Under the pieces are notes generated by a model that saw nothing but the letters and a program-made list of their open reading frames with translations, was not told the origin of the DNA and did not search any database. This document shows positions 35,270-43,196 of a DNA stretch of 64,000 nucleotides, piece by piece (position 1 is the stretch's first letter; each line of letters starts with the position of its first letter). The translations under genes were made by a program, and so were the position numbers. The DNA comes from Cereibacter_A sp052244495 (GTDB taxonomy: Bacteria > Pseudomonadota > Alphaproteobacteria > Rhodobacterales > Rhodobacteraceae): the NCBI GenBank assembly GCA_052244495.1, contig JBQPXH010000005.1; one strand, 5' to 3'.

Positions 35270-36910
35270 ATGCTACAATTCCAGCTGCGCGCGAGCAGGG
35301 CGGGGGCGCCTGTCGGAAGCCCGCTCTTCTCGGTCTTTCAGGTGAATCTTGGCGTAGCCGGCTTCATACTCATCGCGGACAACGCCACCTTCTGGCAGCG
35401 CAGCCTCGACGTCTTCGGGTCAGGTCTGCACTTCCTCATGTTCGGCGCGGCGATCTCGGCTCTCACCTTCTTCATCGTGGCATTGTTCGGGATGAACCCG
35501 CTGCGCCGGCCGATGCTGGCGGCGCTGCTGATCCTCGCTGCAGCGACCGGATGGTTTCAGGACCGGATGGGGATCACGATCGACCGGGACATGATCGGCA
35601 ACGTCGTCACCACCACCTTCGACGAGGGGCGCCATCTGATCACGCTCAGGTTCCTGATCCATGTCCTGGCCTTCGGCCTGCTGCCCGCCCTTGTCGTGCT
35701 GCGCCTTCCGGTGCGCGACCGTGGGTGGAGTGGGTTCATGCGCTCCGCGCTGACGGCCTGTCTGGCGCTGGCGCTTGGGGCCGGGCTGATCCTGAGCGAT
35801 TTCAAGACATTCTCTGCGATCCTGCGCGAGCACAAGGAACTGGTTGCCGCCTGGCAGCCCGCGATGCCGATCGGCTCGGCCATCCGCTACGCAAAGCTCG
35901 AGATGCGCACGCGGCAGGTCGTCGCGGCCCCGCTCGGGCTCGATGCCCGGAAGGGACCGCTGCTGGCCGCGGCCGGGAAACCGGTGCTGACCGTTCTCGT
36001 GGTCGGCGAGACCGCACGGGCGCAGAACTGGGGGCTGAACGGCTATACGCGCGACACGACCCCGGAGCTTCGCAGCCGCGGGGTGGTCAATTTCCCGTCG
36101 GTCGAAAGCTGCGGAACAGCCACCGCGGTCTCGATGCCGTGCATGTTCTCGGTCCTGCCGCGCAGCCGCTACAGCCAGGAGAAGGGCCTCGCGACCGAGA
36201 ACCTGCTGGACGTGCTGGCCCATGCGGGTGTCGCGGTCGAGTGGTGGGACAACAACACCGGCGACAAGGACATAGCGGCCCGGGTCGCCTCGGCCCGAGT
36301 TCCCGAGGTTGCCGATGCCTGCGGCGAGGGTGAATGCACCGACGCGGCCTTCCTGCCGCTGCTCGACCGGACTCTGGCCGAGATGGATCACGACACGGTT
36401 CTCGTTCTGCACCAGATCGGCAGCCACGGACCGGCCTATCACCTGCGCTATCCGGGAGCGTCCGAGCGCTTCTCGCCCGCATGTCAAAGCGCCGAGTTCT
36501 CCCGCTGCTCCGACGAGGAGATCCGCAACGCCTATGACAATTCGATTGCCTTCACTGACCACATCCTTGCCGAGATGATCGACCGTCTGGCCCGACAGGA
36601 CCGCGTGATCCCGGCGCTGGTCTATGTCTCGGACCATGGCGAGTCCCTGGGAGAGAACGGGCTATACCTGCACGGCGCGCCACGCTTCATGGCGCCGGAG
36701 ACGCAGACACATGTGCCGATGGTGCTTTGGCTGTCCGAGCCCTTCCGCGCCACCATGGCGTTGGATGAGGGCTGCCTTAGGGACCATGCAGCGGAACCTG
36801 CCAGCCATGACAACCTCTTTCATTCTCTCCTGGGACTGATGGATATACGCACGTCGGTGAGGGATGCGGCCCTCGACCGTGTCTCGACCTGCCGCGCTGC
36901 CGCTTCCTGA
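35270..36910 (+). CDS. eptA: Lipid A phosphoethanolamine transferase
   Basis: A 546-residue protein. The N-terminal 200 residues hold about five transmembrane helices and the C-terminal part is a periplasmic sulfatase-fold domain. Its catalytic threonine is Thr283 in ESCGTATAVSMPCMF, with metal ligands in VVGETARAQN and YVSDHGESLGENG, and SHGPAYHLRYP and the conserved cysteine pairs are present. It moves phosphoethanolamine from phosphatidylethanolamine to lipid A, which lowers surface charge and gives polymyxin resistance. The ATG at 35270 aligns with other EptA starts. It is followed by dgkA, which recycles the diacylglycerol by-product. Confidence 0.9.
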   Translation: MLQFQLRASRAGAPVGSPLFSVFQVNLGVAGFILIADNATFWQRSLDVFGSGLHFLMFGAAISALTFFIVALFGMNPLRRPMLAALLILAAATGWFQDRMGITIDRDMIGNVVTTTFDEGRHLITLRFLIHVLAFGLLPALVVLRLPVRDRGWSGFMRSALTACLALALGAGLILSDFKTFSAILREHKELVAAWQPAMPIGSAIRYAKLEMRTRQVVAAPLGLDARKGPLLAAAGKPVLTVLVVGETARAQNWGLNGYTRDTTPELRSRGVVNFPSVESCGTATAVSMPCMFSVLPRSRYSQEKGLATENLLDVLAHAGVAVEWWDNNTGDKDIAARVASARVPEVADACGEGECTDAAFLPLLDRTLAEMDHDTVLVLHQIGSHGPAYHLRYPGASERFSPACQSAEFSRCSDEEIRNAYDNSIAFTDHILAEMIDRLARQDRVIPALVYVSDHGESLGENGLYLHGAPRFMAPETQTHVPMVLWLSEPFRATMALDEGCLRDHAAEPASHDNLFHSLLGLMDIRTSVRDAALDRVSTCRAAAS

Positions 36911-36921
36911 GGACCGGAACC

Positions 36922-37305
36922 ATGACCGACCAGACCGACGACCTGCCCCGACCCCCGCGTGCAGAGGGCGCGCAGCATCTCATGGCCTCGGCCCGGCATT
37001 CGTGGGGGGGCCTGCGGCGTCTGTCGCACGAGACCGCGTTCCGCCATGAGGTGATTGCCGGCGGCGCGGGCCTTGCCCTGCTGCTGGCGACGCAGGCCAG
37101 TCCGGCCGAGATCCTCGGCGCGACGATCCTCTTCCTGCTGCTGCTGGCCACGGAGGCGATCAACACCGCGATCGAGATCGTGGTCGACCATCTCGCTCCC
37201 GGCTGGGCAGAATTCGCCCGCGACGCCAAGGATCTGGGCTCGCTTGCCGTCCTCTGCCTGATCGGCGCGAACCTTGCCTTCCTCGCTTACGTGCTCGTTA
37301 CCTGA
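36922..37305 (+). CDS. dgkA: Diacylglycerol kinase
   Basis: A 127-residue integral membrane protein with three helices and the DgkA core ATEAINTAIEIVVDHL, carrying the catalytic Glu and Asn. It phosphorylates diacylglycerol released by EptA to phosphatidic acid. It starts 11 bp after eptA, so the two form an operon, and its 3' end overlaps by 19 bp the convergent sensor kinase gene. A PmrAB/BasRS-like link to the kinase pair immediately downstream is suggested by position. Confidence 0.9.
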   Translation: MTDQTDDLPRPPRAEGAQHLMASARHSWGGLRRLSHETAFRHEVIAGGAGLALLLATQASPAEILGATILFLLLLATEAINTAIEIVVDHLAPGWAEFARDAKDLGSLAVLCLIGANLAFLAYVLVT

Positions 37306-38597
37306 GGCGGGATCGCCCGCGCCTCGAACCCGTCGGCGTAGCCCGGAGCGGGCGAGAGAAGATCGAGCCGCCAGCCCGCCCCCCGCGCAATGCCCGCCGC
37401 GATGGCAAGCCCGAGTCCCGAGCCCTCGCGCGGACTGCTGCCACGCTGAAAGCGCAGCGTGATCCGGTCGAGCAACTCCGGTGCGACCGGCGGCCCGCCG
37501 TTCCGGACGCAGAGGCCGTCTTCCCCCAGACCGACCTCGACCGGCCCCTCGCCATGCAGCAGCGCATTCTCGATCAGGTTGCGCGCGAGGATCGCGAAGG
37601 CGTCCGGATCCATCCGCGCCGCGAGGGGGCGGACGTCGCAGTCAAGACGATACCCCTCGCGCCCATTGCGCGCATCCTCGATCACGAAATTCAGGATCGG
37701 CGCGAGGTCCTGCGGCGCATCGCTCAGCACGCCGGCACCTTCGGCCCGCGACAGTTCAAGCAGCTTCTCGGACAGCCGGGCGAGACGCTTCAGCTCGTGC
37801 TCGAGCCGCGCCGCCCGCGGCTGCAACGCCTCGGGAGCTTCTGCCATCAGCCGCTGCGCCTGCGCCAGCGCCGCGGCGATGGGCGTGCGCAATTCGTGCG
37901 CCGCGTTGGCGGTGAAACTCCTCTCGGTCGCAAGCGCCCGTCCGAGCCGCGCCATCAGGCGATCCACGGCGTCACGCAGCGGCAGAAGTTCGACCTGAAG
38001 CGCCTCTGTCCCCAGCGGCCGAAGGTCGGTCTCGTCCCGGCCCTGCACCTCGCGCGAGAGATCGCCGAGCCGCGCCAGCCCCGCATGCGTCCGCCAGGCG
38101 ACCAGCGCAAGCGTGAGCGGCAGAAGCAGCAGCAGGGGCGTAACGAAGGTCACCAGCGTCTCGCGCACGGCCTCGCGCCGGTTCGCAAGCGGTTCGGCGA
38201 TCGCGAACGTCCAGCGACCGCTCCGGTCGGAGACGGCATAGAGCCGGTGGCTCTCGCTGGTCGAGAAGCCGGAGGGCGTGGCCCCCGCGAAGGTCGATGG
38301 CTCGGCATCCTGCGACCAGAGGAGCACCGTGCCATCATGGTCGCGCACCACCCATGTCAGGTTTTCCGCATGCTCGCCTGCGCGCGCGATCCGGCGCGAC
38401 TCGGCGCCCCCCGGGTCGCGGGCCAGCGCCAGCGGCAGCAGGCGCTCGGCCGTCTCCTGCAGCGCGCTGTCAAAGGTCTCGTCCATCTCCTCGCGCACGA
38501 CCCAGGCAGCGCCCAGCGTGGCCAGCAGCCAGGTCAGCACGATCCCTGCGGCAAGGCTCAGCGACAGGTCCCGGCGCAGGCTGCGCGGGCGGCTCAT
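37287..38597 (-). CDS. Membrane sensor histidine kinase (module A)
   Basis: A 436-residue protein. Helix 1 is LSLAAGIVLTWLLATLGAAWVV, followed by a periplasmic loop of about 120 residues and helix 2 (FVTPLLLLLPLTLALVAW). A HAMP-like segment leads to the H-box TANAAHELRTPIAAAL with His234. ATP-binding N and G boxes follow (LARNLIENALLHG, GSGLGLAIAAGI). This is of the QseC/PmrB class. Its partner response regulator starts four bases upstream (ATGA overlap). A second, closely similar kinase lies at 43.8-45.1 kb. The input signal is unknown; the adjacent PepSY and b561 genes, or dgkA/eptA, are candidate targets. Confidence 0.9.
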   Translation of the reverse strand: MSRPRSLRRDLSLSLAAGIVLTWLLATLGAAWVVREEMDETFDSALQETAERLLPLALARDPGGAESRRIARAGEHAENLTWVVRDHDGTVLLWSQDAEPSTFAGATPSGFSTSESHRLYAVSDRSGRWTFAIAEPLANRREAVRETLVTFVTPLLLLLPLTLALVAWRTHAGLARLGDLSREVQGRDETDLRPLGTEALQVELLPLRDAVDRLMARLGRALATERSFTANAAHELRTPIAAALAQAQRLMAEAPEALQPRAARLEHELKRLARLSEKLLELSRAEGAGVLSDAPQDLAPILNFVIEDARNGREGYRLDCDVRPLAARMDPDAFAILARNLIENALLHGEGPVEVGLGEDGLCVRNGGPPVAPELLDRITLRFQRGSSPREGSGLGLAIAAGIARGAGWRLDLLSPAPGYADGFEARAIPPQVTST

Positions 38598-39253
38598 TCG
38601 CGCACCAGGCGGTAGCCCATTCCGCGCTGCGTCTCGATCCGGTCGCGCCCGAGCTTCTTGCGAAGCCGACTGACGTAGACCTCGATCGTGTTGCTCTCGA
38701 CCTCGGCATCGAAGGCGTAGAGCGTTTCCTCGAGCTGGCTTTTCGGCACCACCACGCCGGGCCGCCGTAGCAGCGTCTCGAAGATAGCCCATTCGCGCTG
38801 GCTCAGCGTGATCTCGCCCTCGGGTCCCTCGATCCGCCGGTCCGCCACGTCGACTTGCAGCGTCCCGATCTCGAGGCGCGGATTGGGCTTGCCCGCATAC
38901 CGGCGCGATACCGCGCCGATGCGGGCCGAGAGTTCCGTGAGGTCGAAGGGCTTGACCATGTAGTCGTCGGCGCCCGCGTTCAGCCCTGCGATACGCTCGG
39001 TCACGCGGTCGCGGGCTGTCAGGATGATCACCGGCATGGCATGTCCGCGCGCCCGCAGGCTCCGCAGGAAGTCGAGCCCGTTTCCGTCCGGCAGGTTCAG
39101 GTCCAGCAGGACGAGCTCATAGGCCGCGGTCGACATCGCCACCGCCGCGTCGCCGACGCCGGTCATCCAGTCGGCGGCATGGCCCTCGGCCGCGATCTGA
39201 TCGCGGATCGCGCCGCCCAGTCCGGGATCGTCTTCAACGAGCAGGATGCGCAT
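38594..39253 (-). CDS. OmpR-family response regulator (module A)
   Basis: A 219-residue protein. The receiver domain starts MRILLVEDDPGLGG, phospho-acceptor Asp51 is in YELVLLDLNLPDG, and Thr/Lys switch residues follow (ILTARD, VKPFDLTE). The C-terminal winged helix contains LSQREWAIFETLLRRPG and VYVSRLRKKLG. It is transcribed first in the minus-strand pair with the histidine kinase, overlapping by four bases. Likely targets are the PepSY gene (40739) and the b561 gene (40480), whose promoter holds an 11-bp-period repeat. Its paralogue is at 45117-45776. Confidence 0.93.
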   Translation of the reverse strand: MRILLVEDDPGLGGAIRDQIAAEGHAADWMTGVGDAAVAMSTAAYELVLLDLNLPDGNGLDFLRSLRARGHAMPVIILTARDRVTERIAGLNAGADDYMVKPFDLTELSARIGAVSRRYAGKPNPRLEIGTLQVDVADRRIEGPEGEITLSQREWAIFETLLRRPGVVVPKSQLEETLYAFDAEVESNTIEVYVSRLRKKLGRDRIETQRGMGYRLVRE

Positions 39254-39434
39254 GGGATCTCCTCTGGCGCTTCCTTCGTGTAACGGCGCCGGCAGCCGGT
39301 CAAGGGGACGGCCTCGCGTCGCGGCGCCCGGCATGACGGGTGCGCTGCCGATTTCGGGCGCGTCATTGACCCCGCGCATCGCGAACCCTGCCGGACTGTT
39401 CCAGACTGGATGGCACGAGAAAGGAGGAATCGCC

Positions 39435-39857
39435 ATGTCCATCCAAACCTCGGCGCCCGTGCGTCGCTTTTCCTATCGTGCGGCCGCGGTTTTCACGATC
39501 GCCCTCTCGTCCGCGCTCATGCTCTTTTCGGGGCTCATCCTCGTCGCAGCCCCGAGCGGGCGGATCGCGCGGGACATCGCCTGGCAGCTCTGGGGCCTCG
39601 ACAGAAGCGGCTGGGAGGTGCTGCACCTCACGGGATCGGTGCTCTTCGTGCTCGTCGTGCTGTGGCATCTGCTGCTGCATGCGAGCGTGGTAAGGAACCT
39701 CGTCTGGAATGCCGCGGCACATTCGGTGAGCCATCGACGCGAACTGGTCGTGGCCGCCGTGGCGGTCGCGCTCGTTGCGAGTCTCGTGGTGCTCGACCTG
39801 CCGCCCGCCAGCTGGCTCCGCGCGTTGATGGGTTTCATGCGTCGCGACTTCTGGTAG
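39435..39857 (+). CDS. DUF4405 membrane protein (b-type cytochrome-like)
   Basis: A 140-residue protein with four helices. Histidines lie in VLHLTGSVLFVL and WHLLLHASVV, a pattern like the haem-binding cytochrome-b-type DUF4405 family. It has a strong AAGGAGG ribosome-binding site. It lies between the response regulator (divergent) and the b561 gene (convergent), so it belongs with module A. A redox role in the membrane is probable, but the partner is unknown. Confidence 0.7.
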   Translation: MSIQTSAPVRRFSYRAAAVFTIALSSALMLFSGLILVAAPSGRIARDIAWQLWGLDRSGWEVLHLTGSVLFVLVVLWHLLLHASVVRNLVWNAAAHSVSHRRELVVAAVAVALVASLVVLDLPPASWLRALMGFMRRDFW

Positions 39858-39860
39858 GTC

Positions 39861-39878
39861 GCGGCCCTTGCGGGCCGC
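39861..39878. terminator. Hairpin between convergent DUF4405 and b561 genes
   Basis: GCGGCCC (39861-39867), a 4-nt TTGC loop, and GGGCCGC (39872-39878) form a 7-bp stem just after the DUF4405 stop, between two convergent genes. This looks like a bidirectional terminator. Confidence 0.55.
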
Positions 39879-39931
39879 GCCTTGCGGGGAGCGCGGCCAA
39901 GCCGGCCGCGAGTGCCCGACCGGGGCGGGCA

Positions 39932-40480
39932 TCAGCCGCGGGGCTTGCGGCCGGTGATCATGGCACGCACGAGGTTTTCCCGGTGCTGGATGCCGGCGAG
40001 GATCACACCTGCCACATGAAAGGCCACCAGCGCGATGGTGCCATTGGCCAGCGTCTCGTGCAGGTCCTCGATCCATGCCGCGCCCCAGAGTGCATCCGTG
40101 GTCATGGCCCAGCCCGAGACGGCGGTCGCGACTGCAGATGCCAGCAGCGCAAGGACCATCGCCCCGCCTGCGGGATTGTGCCCGAGGTAACGCCGGGGTC
40201 GGCCACGGGCTATTTCGGCAAGGTAGCCGATCACGCGCGCAGGCCGGGCGACGAAGTCCGAGAAGCGCGCATGCCGGGTCCCCAGGAACCCCCAGGCGAT
40301 GCGGAAGAGCACCAGCACGAGGACGAGGTAGCCGACAGCCTCGTGGCTGTCGGTCCCGGCTTCGGCCAGCATTTCCCAGCCGATGCTCGCTGCGAGAAGC
40401 CAGTGGAAGACCCGGACGGCCGGATCCCACACCGTTACCTCGCGTGCCTTGCCGGGGCGGGTATTGCCTGCCGCCTTCAC
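39932..40480 (-). CDS. Cytochrome b561, hydrogenase-subunit-like (module A)
   Basis: A 182-residue four-helix protein. Haem-ligand histidines appear as VRVFHWLLAAS at the first helix, ...DSHEAVGYL, DLHETLANG and ALVAFHVAGVIL, with the family end QHRENLVRAMITGRK. This is the di-haem b561 class that transfers electrons across the membrane. It is just downstream of the PepSY gene (4 bp), and the pair resembles the pair at 45.9-46.8 kb. Confidence 0.85.
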   Translation of the reverse strand: MKAAGNTRPGKAREVTVWDPAVRVFHWLLAASIGWEMLAEAGTDSHEAVGYLVLVLVLFRIAWGFLGTRHARFSDFVARPARVIGYLAEIARGRPRRYLGHNPAGGAMVLALLASAVATAVSGWAMTTDALWGAAWIEDLHETLANGTIALVAFHVAGVILAGIQHRENLVRAMITGRKPRG

Positions 40481-40484
40481 GGCG

Positions 40485-40739
40485 TCACTTCGTCTTGACG
40501 AGGTCGCCGCTCACCGGATCGAAATAGGCCTCGACGCGGGCGCCGTCCTTGTTGCCCTTCACCTCCCAGCAGCCGTCTTCCTCCTTGACGCCCTTGATCT
40601 CGTAGCCCTCACCCGCCGCAAGGGTCGTGATCTGCTCTTTCGTCATCCATTGGTCCTTCGGGTGGTCGGTGCAGATCTCGGCGGCAAGGGCGGGAGCGGC
40701 GATCAGCAGGGTCGAGCCGAGAAACAGGATCTTGCGCAT
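40485..40739 (-). CDS. PepSY-like periplasmic protein (module A)
   Basis: An 84-residue protein. A cleavable signal (MRKILFLGSTLLIAAPALAA) precedes a small PepSY-like domain with ITTLAAGEGYEIKGVKEEDG and the two cysteines in ICTDHPKD and DGCWEVKG. Small PepSY proteins of this type often accompany b561 genes and QseBC-like regulators. It may bind a metal or modulate the kinase. It is the first gene of the pair with the b561 gene, and the 11-bp-period repeats lie about 155 bp upstream. Confidence 0.75.
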   Translation of the reverse strand: MRKILFLGSTLLIAAPALAAEICTDHPKDQWMTKEQITTLAAGEGYEIKGVKEEDGCWEVKGNKDGARVEAYFDPVSGDLVKTK

Positions 40740-40892
40740 GGGATGTCCTTTGCGAAACGTGTCGGATGATGCGGAGGGCAGGGTCCCTCCGCGGGTTGCG
40801 GTCGGCGGGGACGTTGCTGTTCCCCAGAAGCTGCAGCGCGCAGCCCCTGCGGACCGTGGCCCCCGTCGCCCATGCCGACGCAGGTAGGGATC

Positions 40893-40910
40893 GAACCTGA
40901 CATGAACCTG
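40893..40910 (-). promoter_or_regulatory. Candidate response-regulator operator (module A)
   Basis: On the plus strand GAACCTG occurs at 40893-40899 and again at 40904-40910, spaced 11 bp, about 155 bp upstream of the PepSY gene. OmpR-family regulators bind direct repeats with one-turn spacing, so the module A regulator is a likely ligand. Confidence 0.5.
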
Positions 40911-41002
40911 TCGGTGCCGGTGGAAATCGGCCCTCGAACCGGGTTGCCCATCAGGCGTGACGGCGCCGCTTGCGCCTGGAAGCCGCCCGGCCGACAAGCT
41001 CC

Positions 41003-41052
41003 TGACGTCCTGACGTCCTGACGTCCTGACGTCCTGACGTCCTGACGTCCTG
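41003..41052. repeat. 8-bp tandem repeat (TGACGTCC)n
   Basis: Six perfect copies of TGACGTCC (41003-41050), followed by TG, lie in the intergenic region. The unit is eight bases, so copy-number changes would shift the spacing between promoter elements. It is not in a plausible coding frame. Confidence 0.97.
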
Positions 41053-41571
41053 CGGCGCGAGCCCACCGCGATCTGTCACTGGCGCATGATCGGGTGCAGC
41101 CGGACGCCGCGGGACCGGCAGACGGTGCCGTGAGGGGCCGGCTGATCCCGGAACCCAACCAACTGACCCATCCTGCGAAAGGCTCTCGATACAGCCAGCG
41201 CCGCGCCGGGACCTGGCATTTGCCTGCCGTCGGCCCTTATAGCTCACGCCCGCTCAGGCCCCGCGCCCGGGACAGGCAGGGCAGGCCGTTCTTCCGGAGG
41301 ACCAGGGAGCATCACACCAGACCAGATTGCAGGTGCCGCAGGGTCCATCCGTGCGGGAAGCGCGGCGCGCAGGAACGGAAATCGGGGCCGGTGCCGCCAT
41401 GGGCGGCGAGAGGGCGGCGGCGCTGCGGCTCGTGACTTGTGCGAAAGGCTGCATGGCGATCTCCCGTCAGGGGGTGAAAGGGCGATTCGGCGTCGGTTCA
41501 TCCGGTGTCGCCCCCGGCGATGAGTGCCACCTGACGGCGCCGGTCAGCAGATTGTCAGGCTGGCAGACCCC

Positions 41572-41617
41572 CGGTCGATCCGGATCCGCGCTGGAAGCCC
41601 TCGGTCGATCCGGATCC
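41572..41617. repeat. Pair of 16-bp direct repeats upstream of the SHP operon
   Basis: CGGTCGATCCGGATCC occurs at 41572-41587 and identically at 41602-41617, 30 bp (about three helical turns) apart, about 80 bp before the first gene. A TGTCAG element at 41553-41558 lies just upstream. The pair may be a regulator binding array. Confidence 0.8.
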
Positions 41618-41696
41618 TTACAGGAAGCTGACCGACCGCGTCAGGCGAGCGTCACCTGTGCCCCGCAGAAGGACGGAAGCCTTACCGGAGCCCGCA

Positions 41697-42788
41697 ATGA
41701 CCAGCCCTGTCCTCGTCCGCGTCTGGGATCGTCCGATCCGCCTGTTCCACTGGTCGCTCGCCGCGTGCGTCGCGGTTGCGGCCGCCACCGGATTCCTCGG
41801 AGGGCCCGAGGCGATCCGCTGGCACGTCGGGGCCGGCCTCGCGTCCGTGGCGCTTGTCCTCGCCCGCATCGTCTGGGGGTTCACCGGATCGACACATGCT
41901 CGGTTTCGTGACTTCACCCCCAGCCGCGCCTCACTGGTCGAGCACCTCCGCACGGACAGCCCGCGCCATCTCGGGCACAATCCGCTGGGGGCGCTGATGG
42001 TGTTCGCGCTGATCGGGCTGATGCTGCTGATCGGCGTCTCTGGCCTCGCGCTTCTGGGGGGCATGTTCAAGACCGGGCCGCTCGCCTTCTGGTCCTTCGA
42101 GGCCGGGCGCGTGGGCCGCGAGTTCCACGAGCTTGCCGCATGGGCGGTTCTGGGGCTGGTGGTTCTGCATCTGGGCGGGGTTATGCTGGAAAGCCGCCGC
42201 AGCCGCGAGAACCTCGCCCGCGCCATGCTGACCGGCGTGAAGGAGGCTCGTCCCGGCGACCATCCGGCACGCGAGGTTCCGGCGCGGGTGCCATTGGCCG
42301 TGTTCTTCCTGCTGCTCGCGGGCGCAGGCCTCTGGGCCGCGAACGCCTCGCTCGCCGCACGGCCACCGCAAGGGTTGCCCGTGGCCTTCGATCCGGTCGC
42401 GAGGGCCGAATGCTCGGCCTGCCACATGGCCTATCACCCGAGCCTCTTGCCGGCCGCGTCGTGGCGCGGGCTGATGGCGGGGCTTTCCGATCATTTCGGC
42501 GAGGACGCAAGCCTCGATCCCGTTACCGTCGCCGAAGTCGAAGGCTGGCTCGTCGCCCACGCTGCCGAAGAGGCGGATACGCTGCCGGCCCATGCCTTCG
42601 CGCTGACGGCGCCGGACGCACCCTTCGCGATCACCGAAAGCCCGTCGTGGAAGCGCCTGCATGGCGACTTGCCGGACGCGCTGTTCGAGCGAACCTCGGT
42701 CAGGAGCCGCTCGAACTGCGTCGCCTGCCATGCCGATGCCGAAAGCGGCCTCTTTTCTCCCTTCTCCATCCATGTTCCCAAGGAGTGA
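41697..42788 (+). CDS. Cytochrome b561 fused to a diheme cytochrome c (DHC) domain
   Basis: A 363-residue fusion. The N-terminal 180 residues are a four-helix b561 with haem histidines (IRLFHWSLAAC, HVGAGLA, EFHELAAWA, LHLGGVML). Residues 199-220 form an extra helix, followed by a periplasmic domain with two covalent haem sites: CSACH (Cys239-His243) and CVACH (Cys341-His345). That domain resembles DHC, the diheme partner of SHP. In other Rhodobacter strains b and DHC are separate genes; here the fusion is followed by SHP and then another DHC. It would pass electrons from quinol to the periplasm. A GGAG site precedes the ATG. Confidence 0.88.
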   Translation: MTSPVLVRVWDRPIRLFHWSLAACVAVAAATGFLGGPEAIRWHVGAGLASVALVLARIVWGFTGSTHARFRDFTPSRASLVEHLRTDSPRHLGHNPLGALMVFALIGLMLLIGVSGLALLGGMFKTGPLAFWSFEAGRVGREFHELAAWAVLGLVVLHLGGVMLESRRSRENLARAMLTGVKEARPGDHPAREVPARVPLAVFFLLLAGAGLWAANASLAARPPQGLPVAFDPVARAECSACHMAYHPSLLPAASWRGLMAGLSDHFGEDASLDPVTVAEVEGWLVAHAAEEADTLPAHAFALTAPDAPFAITESPSWKRLHGDLPDALFERTSVRSRSNCVACHADAESGLFSPFSIHVPKE

Positions 42789-42792
42789 CCCT

Positions 42793-43182
42793 GTGAAACG
42801 TCTTCTTATCCTCTCCATCCTCGTCGCGGCTCCGGCCTTCGCCGGCGACACGACGCCCACGCAGCTGATCGCGGGCTATGAGTCCACCGCCGGCGCCAAG
42901 GCCGACGCCGCGCGCGGGCGCGCGCTGTTTCAGGCGACCCAGACCGGCGGCAAGCCCGACACGCCCTCCTGCACCACCTGCCACGGGTCGGACGTCACGA
43001 AGGCCGGCCAGACCCGCACCGGCAAGGAAATCGCGCCGCTGGCCCTCTCCGTCACGCCCGATCGCTTCACCGACACGTCCAAGGTCGAAAAGTGGTTCGG
43101 GCGCAACTGCAACAGCGTGCTCGGCCGCGACTGCACCCCCGGCGAGAAGGCCGACGTGCTGGCCTGGCTCGCGACCCAATGA
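42793..43182 (+). CDS. shp: SHP, sphaeroides haem protein (oxygen-binding cytochrome c, DUF1924)
   Basis: A 129-residue precursor. Cleavage after AFA yields a 112-residue mature protein, the exact length of SHP. The haem site is CTTCH (mature Cys43-His47). The distal axial ligand Asn88, unique to SHP, is retained in GRNCNSV, and Cys89 and Cys97 (GRDC) would form the SHP disulfide. SHP binds O2 when reduced because its Asn ligand swings away. The start is GTG at 42793, with an AAGGAGTG site. It follows the b561-DHC fusion by 4 bp and precedes DHC, matching the known electron chain b561 to DHC to SHP. Confidence 0.93.
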   Translation: MKRLLILSILVAAPAFAGDTTPTQLIAGYESTAGAKADAARGRALFQATQTGGKPDTPSCTTCHGSDVTKAGQTRTGKEIAPLALSVTPDRFTDTSKVEKWFGRNCNSVLGRDCTPGEKADVLAWLATQ

Positions 43183-43196
43183 CCGGAGGACCTTCC

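Larger units (their letters stand above)
40740..41696. other. Long intergenic region between PepSY (minus) and the SHP operon (plus)
   Basis: About 950 bp with no convincing gene, flanked by two divergent transcription units. It holds the GAACCTG direct repeats near 40893-40910, an 8-bp tandem repeat at 41003-41052, and two 16-bp direct repeats at 41572-41617. The middle (about 41060-41540) shows no clear structure. It is probably a double promoter and regulatory region. Confidence 0.6.
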
